Below, one piece after another: positions 34,906-44,642 of a DNA stretch of 64,000 nucleotides. The notes beneath the pieces were generated by a model. The model worked only from the letters and a program-made list of their open reading frames with translations, did not search any database and was not told the DNA's origin. Both the position numbers and the translations under genes were made by a program. The stretch is from Mytilus trossulus. Its lineage: Eukaryota > Mollusca > Bivalvia > Mytilida > Mytilidae. The DNA lies in contig NC_086373.1 of the NCBI RefSeq assembly GCF_036588685.1, positions 50,909,164 through 50,973,163 on the forward strand, in the 5' to 3' direction. The stretch's first letter is position 1, and each line of letters begins with the position of its first letter.

Positions 34906-35202
34906 ATCTTTTGAAAACTTCCCATCCGTCAACAACCTCGATATCAACACAACAGTGCTCAGACGTATCCAGACGACAAATGGAAGTTTCGTCATTATAA
35001 CATGCTGCACAGCATTTCTCATCTAAAGTGCACATCATTGCACACGTTCCTTTCGTTTCAACAAGCTGATCTGTAGTGTACATGCACTATAAACGACCCG
35101 TTTGCCGCTTTCAATAGCGAATTTTGTTCCATTGATTTTATTTCCCTCTATCCTAACCAACATGAACAAGCTGGTTATCACAAGACAAAAAGGAAGGTTC
35201 AT
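34906..35202 (-). pseudogene. exon 1 of the inverted lectin copy (frameshift)
   Basis: ATG at 35,202-35,200, signal-peptide-like start, then a single-base deletion relative to the left copy near 35,075-35,090. The cysteine-rich block reads open again only in the shifted frame (35,083-34,889). Donor GT is kept. Confidence 0.85.
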
Positions 35203-35335
35203 ACTAGAAATCTAATGTCTTGAGCTAGTTATATAAGCCAAGCACAATTAAAACAAAATATGTTAAACATATGCAAACAAATATGGAAACATGACATGCA
35301 CCACTGAATATAGAGAATGATTCGATCTCTCTTCT

Positions 35336-35344
35336 CTTTATATA
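35336..35344 (-). promoter_or_regulatory. TATA box of the inverted lectin copy
   Basis: TATATAAAG on the minus strand, 134 bp upstream of the ATG, within a conserved block matching 5,700-5,770. Confidence 0.6.
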
Positions 35345-37312
35345 TGAGGGTCCGGATTGGGGCCGTACTTCTAATTTACTCGTTAATATTCATGCCATTT
35401 TTCTATTCTTTATTTTTGTTTGTCCGTCATTCTCTGTTCTATATTTTGGAGTACCCCATTAGGTTTTTTTGGGGGAGCTATTTTTCTCTCCTCTTTATGA
35501 TTTTTGTCCTATGTTCTGTACTTTGTGCCCAATATACTCTAATCTGTAAACTCCATCCAGACCCTCATAGACCGGTATGCCTTCTTTGTTCCATGTTGTT
35601 ATATCTTAAATATATTCATCAATAACTCCAAGCTCCATTCAACCAGGGAAATGAGATGTTAGTAACTGTTTTAATTAACTCGACAAAAGTTGGATTTTTT
35701 TCAGCCATGCATGATCGTTAGGTGTTGAAATTAATATAAATTTAACATGGAACTATATGTGACTTTAATCATATAGTTCAACGCATTCCAAGATAACGAC
35801 ATTTCAAAGTTTATTTTTGTAACCATGCAACTGGGATTAATATCATTCCTACGGACTTAACTTTTGAAAATAATTCCCCTTTTCAGACTAGCACAAGGCC
35901 TCATATGATCATATGATAGTCCTTTAAGTTACTTATAAAAAATGTTCAAAATTGTTTAAAATCTTATTTATTGAGGCCTTGGCAAACAATTATTAAAATT
36001 ATAATTGTGATTATGTAAGTTTTATAAAAGTCACAATAGTATTTGATAGGAATATTTCATTTCAAATGGTGCTTATTTTGCCATTTGCTTCAGTCCTGGT
36101 CACATGTACACGTTTGCACATCCATGCTTAGACACACATTTATTTAGACATACATATAGGTGTAAAACTTGCATGTGAACGCAATATATGATCCGCATGC
36201 AAATTATGCATTGACTGTAGTTACACAACTGTACTAATTCATAACATCACGTAAATACGTGATTTTATGACAAAGAACGTTTAAAACGACGTTCATATGC
36301 CTGGTATATTGAAACCCATTGTAAGATTAAGTCTAGGAAATATAACTTTAATCATTCATAGCATAGGTAATTTGTTATTTTGGTTTCTTGTGGAGAGTTG
36401 TCTCATTGACAATCATACCATATCTCCTTTATATAGTATATATGTTTAAATACGTGATCTTGTGACAAAGAACATTTATAACGACGTTTATCTGCACAGT
36501 ATATTGACAACCATTATATAATTAAATCTAATATGAAATATAACTCAAAACAATCTGTGAAAAGTAAGGCATATAAGTTTATACGTGATCTTTTGAAAGA
36601 GATATGCTTCATTAAGGCTTGAATCTTGATAATCGCGTTATGTTATCTGTACTTTCATTTGTCTGTTTGTCTCTTTATTTTTTAACCATGGCGTTGTGAG
36701 TTTGACTGTCCCTCTGGTATCTTTCGCCCCTCTTTTATGATGAAATATACATGACTGTATAATTTGTCATAACCATAAAATTCAAAATACGGCGGCTTTA
36801 ACCATTTATATAAACTTTATATTTCAGAAGGTAGACGACATGCATATGCCTTATAGTTTAAGTTGGTTATAGGATGAGTCTAACTAAACTAAAATAACTG
36901 CAATGGTCTCCGTAACTCCATATAACCATACTATAAACCGGATTTTGGCACAACTTTTTGGAATTTTTTGTCCTCAATGTTCTTCAACTTTATACTTGTT
37001 CGGCTTAAAAATTACAAAATATATTTCAATCTTAGCGTCACTGATGAGTCTCATGTAGACAAAACGCGCGTCTGGCGTATCAAATTATAAGCATTTCATA
37101 ACTATTTATACTGTGACCAATATCACCAAAATAATTGTATCGATCTGCTAAAACCAACGAAATATTCAACATTTTTTGAAACTACTCGTTGTTAGTCACC
37201 TTATAAACACGAATTTGTTACAAACTACGTATAAACTGAGAAGCAAAATGTGTATGATAGATTATAGAATAAATTAGAATTGCTAAACGATTACAATAAA
37301 AAAAGAATAAAA

Positions 37313-37880
37313 CTAATAAGAATCGCTTGAACTTTCCTCGAGATTAGCTAATATTTCATTCACAGTTTGCTCACGTTGTGTAATTGCATGAAGTCTTTGT
37401 TTCTCAACTATGCTCTTTTCAGCAAGAGTGATATTACATTGTATGAACTCTCTCTGTTTTATATAGTCTCCCTTGACTGCGCACTTTAGAGCATCGTGGA
37501 GATAATCTAATGGGCGCTGTAGATTTTGTCTTTGTTTATGTTGTTCTGACCGAGCAATGTAAAACAACATCCTTGACCAGTTAGTAGATTCATCCCAAGA
37601 ACTGTTTTCAAACAAGTTTAAATAAAACTCTGCCAAACTGAAACAGTGTTCAGATACATGTATTCGATTTGTTTAACATCAACACCGAGAACAAATAACG
37701 CAAGAAAAAGATAAACTTGGTTTAAGAACGATTTTATCTTGAAAATTTTCTCTTGCTCGTAATGTTTTATTGCTGTCACAAAACAGGTTTTTGCTCTTTC
37801 TCTATTAGAAAACGATCTTGTTCCATTTTGTGTGCACCGAAGAATTGCTCAAAGATAATTGGCCTCAAAGAAATTAGAAA
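37313..37880 (-). pseudogene. truncated copy of the CARD gene (C-terminal third)
   Basis: Minus strand, homologous to codons ~427-616 of the intact gene at 44,643-46,493. Codons 510-616 are open (37,636-37,313, 107 residues, ending SDSY and TAG). Before that a 13-bp deletion with TG microhomology (at 37,640) breaks the frame, and homology ends abruptly near 37,880. The 3' flank (36,890-37,312) also matches the intact gene's 3' flank (44,172-44,642). There is no promoter and no CARD part. A protein is unlikely. Confidence 0.85.
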
Positions 37881-38252
37881 AAAAAGAGTAATCATTCAAG
37901 TAATTGAAGAGCTTTATACACCAAACAAATTAACTTCCCGGTAATCGAAGCGTTACCAATTACATTTCTAAAGAACTCATTAGGATACAAAGGACAATAA
38001 TAAACACTCAAGTGGTAGAGAAGACAGTCGAGAAGACTACAAACAAGACTAGTAGCGAAAAATTTTAAGGTTATTGTAAATTGGGTTTTGTTAAATGGAT
38101 TTTGGTGAATACATTCTTTCTTCTACGAGAATCATTCAATTACGTTTCTTTAAATGTGCGCATTCATAGAACGTTTAGCTGCAAGACATATTGAATCAAT
38201 TGTATAATTAAGTCTACCAAATGTAACTCAAATTATTCATTTGATAGGTTAA

Positions 38253-39229
38253 GCCTCGGTCACACCTTACCGGATAGCTCGAACGGACGCCCAACGGATA
38301 ACTTTTTTTCAATCCGTTCATGTCCGTAAGATGTCCGTTCTTTTCCGTTAGACGTCCGTTCTTTTCCGTTAGACGTCCGTTCATATCCGTTGCATGTCCG
38401 TTAAGCGTACGTTTTATTCGTCGACGTCCGTTCTGTCCGGTGTAAATTTTGAGCATGTTCAAAACTTTGAACGGACGTTCAACGGATAAATTGTCCGTTG
38501 AACGTCCGTTATGCGTCCGTTTTGTCTCCGTTTTGTATCCGTTACATGTCCGTTATACATCCGTTGGAGGTCTGGAAGATAAATTCACCAACGGACTTCC
38601 ACCGGACGTTTAACGGATAAAACGGGTGTTGAACGGATGAGAAACGGACTTCTACCGGACGTATAACGGATAAAACGGACGATGAACGGATCTGAAACGG
38701 ATAAATGTCAATTGAAAATTTTGCGTGAAAAATGCCAATTATTTATATGTCAGATTTTTTAAGGTTCATGGATACTTATTATTAATAATCAATCTTAGAG
38801 TATAGGCACGTCTTAACAATAAATCAGGCCAGACACTGCCCTTTTGGCGTTATTTTGAAGAACAAAGCAAAACCAGTAATACAGAAACATTTTGAGTATC
38901 AATGCGATTTACATGTATTATTGTTGTCGCCTTTGATTTTTCCTTATTTATTGATTTATCCGTTTTATCCGGTACGCTTCCGTTAGGTGTCCGTTTTATG
39001 CGTTACTCGTCCGTTGGGTGTACGTTCGACATCCGTTCTGTCCGGTACGTGTCCGTTTCTCGTACGTTGCATACCCGTTGTGTGTCCGTTAATTATGCAT
39101 CCGTTACACGTCCGTTTTATTCGGTCATTACATCAATGGACTCCTAACGGATAACAATTTTGCCAACGGACAACTTATTTTCATCCGTTAGGCGTCAGTT
39201 CGTGATATCTGGTCAGGTGTGAGCGAGGC
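38253..39229. mobile_element. 977-bp TTAA-flanked element filled with TCCGTT/AACGGA minisatellite
   Basis: TTAA at 38,249-38,252 and 39,230-39,233. Termini GCCTCGGTCACACC and GGTGTGAGCGAGGC are inverted repeats with one mismatch over 14. The interior is blocks of AACGGAC/AACGGAT and GTCCGTT words in both orientations around an AT-rich centre (38,700-38,950). Short apparent frames inside are by-products. It is non-autonomous; the TTAA target is piggyBac-like. Confidence 0.8.
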
Positions 39230-39257
39230 TTAAGGTATATGTGTATATCTGTATATA

Positions 39258-39586
39258 CAACTCGTCTAAACATCAACCCAACAATGTTAGATCTGTAAAT
39301 TTGCTTTCGCAAATTTTTGGTTCTTCCCTCGCCGGGATTCGAACCCATGCTACTGTGATTTCGTGACACCAATTCGCCTGCACTGCAGCCGTCCCGCTAG
39401 ACCACACGACCACCTGGGCTCTCAAGAAAAGAGCTTTCGGTGGCCATATGTTACCTTTCCACGTCAGTGTTAATCTAGCGGCGTACTACAGTACATGATA
39501 TATAAGGCATGGAGATGTAAGTGTTGCAGATCAGCTAAATTATCTATAGTAAAGGATCCTACAAATTAATGTAAGATACAGTCACA
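39258..39586 (-). mobile_element. SINE-like element, copy 2, with exact 17-bp target duplication
   Basis: Flanked by identical 17-mers GTGTATATCTGTATATA at 39,241-39,257 and 39,587-39,603. Minus strand contains box A-like GTGGTCTAGCGGG and box B GGTTCGAATCC. About 160 bp of non-tRNA sequence precedes the tRNA-like part and ~70 bp follow it, so the tRNA-like part is internal. The long target duplication points to LINE-driven retroposition. Confidence 0.85.
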
Positions 39587-39781
39587 GTGTATATCTGTAT
39601 ATATAGATGTAATCTTATGACAAAGAACTTTTTGAACCACGCTCATCTACAAGGTATATTGAAAACCATTTCAAAAGTATCTCTTTAAAATATAAATCAA
39701 ATCAATCGTATGACAGGTAAGGCATAAGAGTACATTACGGACGCCTATATATATACGTGATCTTATGACAAAGAACATTTA

Positions 39782-40109
39782 TCCTCTGCTGGTGGACTGT
39801 TAATCCCCGAGGGTTTCACCAACCCAGGAGCCAGTAATTCGGTACTGGCATGAAAATGCGTATTTTTTTGTGTTATCAAAACTTGCTGTAACAAAATTTT
39901 AGAAATTATTATAAATTAAGGAATGTATCTCCCTCATGTCAAGCTCTGATTCCTTTGACGGATTTGGATATACTTTTTGGACCTTTTGGATTGTAACTCA
40001 TTTTTTAAATAAGCTTTGGATTTCTAATAGTTTTGCCACGAGCATCATTGAAGAGACATGTATTGTCGACATGCGCATCTGGTGCAGGAAAATTAGTACC
40101 GTTAATGTC
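39782..40109 (+). mobile_element. CTCTGCTGGTGGAC element, plus copy
   Basis: Inserted inside a satellite unit: the expected GAACATTTAGAACGACG is split after GAACATTTAT (39,781) and resumes at AGAACGACG (40,109). It runs from CTCTGCTGGTGGACTGTTA through GGTACTGGCATGAAAAT to CATCTGGTGCA and ACCGTTAATG. The inverted copy is at 41,139-41,476. Confidence 0.7.
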
Positions 40110-41138
40110 ATTAGAACGACGTTCATCTGCAAGATATGTTGAGATTGAAATAAACAATTGTGTTTTTCCCATAGGCGACAATGATAGCCTTTTTTTGAGA
40201 TATAGACTTTAGAAAATTGATTTTTTAAACCTTGCTAGAATTACAGAAAAAGTCTTTCGGACAGTATTTTTTGGTCCAAAAAATATAGGATCGCGTTGAT
40301 TGTCTTAGCGTCTTTTGTACTTATCTCCCATGTCTATCAATTTTGCACTCAAAAAATGTATAACGTCCTAGCGTTGAAAAGACGTCTAATTGACGTTAGG
40401 GCTAAGGAAAATAATGTGTTTGGCCTATGATATCATGCAGAATGCCGGAAGTCGCAAATAATAAAAAAAAATACGGGCGCACTTATCAACCAATCAGGAT
40501 AAGCCATACTCTTAATTCTGAATACCATTATATACTTATAATACAATCTAATGGTGTATAAACAAATAAATCGTATGATAGGTTAAGCCAGATGAGTATT
40601 TTTGTATATATACTTGATGTTATGACAAAGAACATTTAGAACGACGTTCATCTGCAAGGTATATTGAAACCCATGGTATAATTAAGTCTAGGAAATATAA
40701 ATCAAATAAATCGTATGATAGGTAGTGCATAGGTTTATACGTGATCTTAAGACAAACAAATGCTTCATTCAGGCGGGCATCTTGCGAATCACGTTATGAT
40801 GAAATATGCAAAATTTCTATCATTTGTCATCACCATAAAATAATTTCATATTGGCATAAATTCCAAAAAACTTTGTTCAACTTTTAGCGAGATATTTTAC
40901 AGATATTTTAACGGTGGCGGCATCAACTCATATAAACTTTATATTTCAGAAGGAAGAAGATCTGGATGCTTCATTTCTTGTATGCATATGCCTTAATTAT
41001 AGATTATTTTCATGAGAAAATCTTACTCATAAGGGTAATAGGATACCTATAGTTTGGTATCTAGGATCCTCGCAAGGTCCACATGTCTGTCAGACAGGGT
41101 TTCACTAACTTCGACCTATTCCATAGATAAGTGATTAT

Positions 41139-41590
41139 AAAATTAACGGTACCAATTTTCTTGCACCAGATGCGCATTTCGACAATATATGTCTCTTCAG
41201 TGATGCTCGTGGCCAAAATATTTGAAATCCAAAACTTGTATAAAAGGTGAAGAGCTATATCCGAAAGGTCCAAAAAGTATAGCCAAATCCGTGAAAGGAA
41301 TCAGAGCTTTGCATGAGGGAGATAAATTATATTCCTTAATTTATAATAATTTCTAATATTTTGTAACAGCAAATTTTAATAACACAAAAAAATCCGTATT
41401 TTCATGCCAGTACCGAAGTACTGGCTACTTGGTTGGTGATACCCTCGGGGACTAATAGTCCACCAGCAGAGGAAACGACCCAGTGGTAGTAATAAAATTA
41501 ACGGTACCAATTTTCTTGCACCAGATGCGCATTTCGACAATATGTGTCTCTTCAGTGATGCTCGTGGCCAACATATTTGAAATCCAAAAC
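41139..41590 (-). mobile_element. CTCTGCTGGTGGAC element, inverted copy plus a tandem partial
   Basis: 41,139-41,476 is the reverse complement of 39,782-40,109 (~85% by eye). The end segment AAAATTAACGGTACCAATTT is repeated directly at 41,492-41,590, 352 bp on, so part of a second copy follows in the same orientation. Confidence 0.7.
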
Positions 41591-42358
41591 TTTGATAAAG
41601 TTCAACTGACGGGTTTCATCCAATTTTATGGTTCGTTCTTTCGTTTATGCCAAGTTTTGATGTTTTGTTCATTTATCAGATGTAGGCAATACTTAACTTT
41701 TTTTATTTTAAATGGTTTTATTGTGTACATATCCAGCTGGCAGGTTTCATTTGGCCTTGATCTCATCTTCGTTGGTAACGCGTACGGTTGTCAGTGTCTT
41801 CCAGTTGGATATATTCCTCGGATACTATAATAAATATGACCACTGTATGAAATGATTACGCATGGTATCCTTGACAAGTTATATAGTGTACAAGTATGTC
41901 GACCAGGTTTTTTTGTAAATCTTGTTAAAGGAATTATTTGGAAAAAAAACCTCTTAAACATTTCTATAGTAAAGGAGGTACACAACTTTAGCAAGTGTGC
42001 AACCCTTCAGCATTTAGAATTAAAGAATTGATTACAGAAATTAGGTATACACATTTTTGTGCTTGATCTTGTCCATATTTTTTTCACTATTTTTAAAGCC
42101 GGTTTTGGACTTATTCCAGCCTAACCAAAAGGGATAAAAGCCAAAAATGGTCAGGTTGTGTAGATTGTTTTCTAAATGAACGGATAATGGTTTATACTGA
42201 CTGGACATTTGAATATATGAAATTATAATAGGAGAAAATGGACTATAATCGTTACACAACTACGTAATGGTATGTTCAAATGCTCTGTGAAATTCAACAA
42301 GAGTGCACACACTGAAATGTCTCGCCTTCTTTACTAATCATTGATATTATGTTGATAG

Positions 42359-43387
42359 TCCTAAGTATAAAGCTTTATTACAACCATGACAATTGTCACA
42401 TAAACTTAACATTAACCAAGATAGCTAAACAAAGAACAATGAACCATGAAAATGAGGTCAAGGTCAGATGAACCATGCCAGGCAGAAATGTACAGCTAAC
42501 AATGCTTCCATACAACAAATATAGTTGACCTATTTCTAAAAGTTTAAAAGAAAAATAGACCAAAACACAAAAACTTAACAGTGTGCAATGAACCGTGAAA
42601 TTGAGGTCATGGTAAAAAAAAAAACCTGCGGGACTGACATTTAGATCATAATATATTTCAGTACACCAAATATAGTTGACCTTTGGCATATACTATTAGA
42701 TAAAAAGACCTAACTTAAAAAAAAAACTTTGACCACTGAACCATGAAAATGAGGTCAAGGTCTACCTGCTTGACATGTACACCTTACAATCATTCCATAC
42801 AACACATATAGTAGACCTATTGCATAAAGTATGAGAAAAACAGACCAAATCACAAAAACTTAACTATAACCACTGAACCATGAAAATGAGGTCAAGGTCA
42901 GGTGACACCTGCCAGTTGGACATGTACACCTTACAGTCCTTCCATACACCAAATATACTAGCCCTATTGCTTATAGTATCTGAGATATGGACTTGACCAC
43001 CAAAACTTAACCTTGTTCACTGATCCATGAAATGAGGTCAAGGTCAAGTGAAAACTGTCTGACGGGCATGAGGACCTTGCAAGGTACGCACATACCAAAT
43101 ATAGTTATCCTATTACTTATTATAAGAGAGAATTCAACATTACAAAAATGCTGAACTTTTTTTCAAGTGGTCACTGAACCATGAAAATGAGTTCAAGGGT
43201 ATTGGACATGTGACTGTCGGAAACTTCGTAAGATGAGGCATCTATATACAAAGTATGAAGCATCCAGGTCTTTCACCTTCTAAAATATAAACCTTTTAAG
43301 AAGTGAGCTAACACCGCCGCCGCCGTAGCCGCCGGATCACTTTCCCTATGTTGAGCTTTCTGCAACAAAAGTTGCAGGCTCGACAAA
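42359..43387. repeat. ~147-bp tandem repeat element (GAACCATGAAAATGAGGTCA)
   Basis: Six units begin at 42,441, 42,590, 42,738, 42,875, 43,022 and 43,176, each with (G)AACCATGAAAATGAGGTCA, then a CAAATATAGTTGACC-like word. It ends with a GC-rich CACCGCCGCCGCCGTAGCCG and TTCTGCAACAAAAGTTGCAG (self-complementary TGCAAC/GTTGCA). Dispersed bivalve-type repeat. No transposase. Confidence 0.75.
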
Positions 43388-43389
43388 AA

Positions 43390-44170
43390 TTTAAAAAAAA
43401 CAACATCCATATGTATCCAATGCTTAGGATGAAATAGATTGGTCTTTGTAAACTATTGCTGTTTACTCTATTTTTTCTAATATCTTTTTGACTTAGTTCG
43501 GTTCTTATACATCCTGTCATTGTGCTATTTTGGTATGGTAATCTTTTTTATTCTTGTACTACTAATGTTACTTGTTTATAATTCCTTTTGGTTGTTTTAT
43601 GTAGTAGACATATTTGTTTGCTTTCCTAGTGGTAAAAATTATAGCACAATTTTGACTGCTGTATCCATATTTTGGTGTTTTTACCTATAACGCTTGTTTA
43701 GTTAATACATTGTTGTCAATATAATGGAATTTTGCGCGACTTTCATACAAAAGAGAGGTGTGGCTATAATACCAGGTTTAAACCACAATTTTCTAAATAA
43801 GAAAATACCTGTACCAGATCAAGGAATATAACAGCTGTTACACATTCGTTTGATGTGTTTGAGCTTTTGATTTTGCCATTTGATTAGGGACTTTCCGTTT
43901 AGAATTTTCCTCGTAGTTCGATAAGAAAGTCCCTTCTTTTGTGACGTTCTCAAAAATTAGGAATAAAACTATCATACAATTACAAAATGAAAATTCCTAC
44001 AAGTTTGAAATTCTTCTGTAAAATCTCAGGAAACTTGTTTTAAAAATCGAAGTAGGAGTTGATTACAAAGATTAGGTACCATCTTTTGTAATATTTTATA
44101 GAAAATTGACTCAGTTACAAATTGCATACGTGCAACTTCAACATGAAAATATTTCTGCGAAGTTGCAACG
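43390..44170. other. intergenic, no gene
   Basis: Nothing recognised except a short GATTTTGCCATTTGATTA segment (43,870) also seen at 31,635. Homology to the 3' flank of the CARD copy begins near 44,172. Confidence 0.4.
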
Positions 44171-44642
44171 ATCGGGTTAGAAACTACTATGGTCTCCTTA
44201 GCCCCACATAACAATACTATAAACCGGTTTTTGGTCCAACCTTTTGGAATGTTGGGTCCTCAAGGCTCTTCAACTTTATACTTGTTCGGTTTTTATATTA
44301 CTTTGATCTGACCGTCACTAATGGGTCTTATGTAGACGAAACGCGCGTCTGGTGTTTCAAATTATAAGCCTGGTACCTTTTATAACTATTTATACTGTGT
44401 CCAATATAACCAAAATAACTGCATCGATCTGATAAACCAACAGAATGATGTTCAACATTTTTTTTAAACTGCTGTTCGTACTAATTGTCTTAATCTAAGT
44501 AAGTACTCGGTGTTAGTCACATTATAAACACTAATTTCTTACAAACTACGTACTAAAAGAGAAGCATTTTTTTTATACCAGTCTGATCGATTATAGAATA
44601 AATTAAAATTGTTAAACGGTTACAATGAAAAATGAAATAAAA

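Larger units (their letters stand above)
27692..35202 (-). pseudogene. inverted copy of the PAN + C-type lectin gene, disabled
   Basis: Exons on the minus strand: 35202-34906, 32821-32718, 31443-31347 and 27909-27692. Promoter, splice order and most codons match the intact gene, but several lesions are visible. (1) Exon 1 is 297 instead of 298 nt: a one-base deletion near 35,080 shifts the frame before the cysteine-rich part. (2) The last exon base is T instead of G, and the original exon 2 acceptor is lost; the next CAG (32,822-32,824) would give TAA across the junction. (3) The exon 4 acceptor reads CG in place of AG at 27,910-27,911. (4) TGG of the WIGG motif is TAG at 27,896-27,898. Exon 3 and the rest of exon 4 are open. 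Exon 2 carries six extra codons. It may still be transcribed from the conserved TATA box. Confidence 0.85.
27455..35965. repeat. right arm of the inverted duplication
   Basis: This is the reverse-complement partner of 5,025-17,640. Exons in order on the minus strand are 35,202-34,906, 32,821-32,718, 31,443-31,347 and 27,909-27,692. Upstream homology runs through the TATA box to about 35,965. Downstream homology runs to about 27,455. The arm lacks the LINE fragment of the left intron 1 and the extra partial lectin exon after the stop. Confidence 0.85.
36225..40760. repeat. degenerate satellite-like repeat (GACAAAGAACATTTA), broken by insertions
   Basis: Units of ~150-200 bp share TACGTGATCTTATGACAAAG, AACATTTAGAACGACGTTCAT, CTGCAAGGTATATTGAAACC, TATAATTAAGTCTAGG and a CGTATGATAGGTAA-like end. 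Copies are seen at ~36,243, 36,446, 38,150, 39,600, 39,750 and 40,600. Three mobile elements inserted into units (38,249, 39,258, 39,782), and the truncated CARD copy lies between units. Confidence 0.65.

Noticed and set aside
38902..39147. 81-codon frame inside the minisatellite element
   Set aside because: It arises from repeated CCGTT words and is not a gene.
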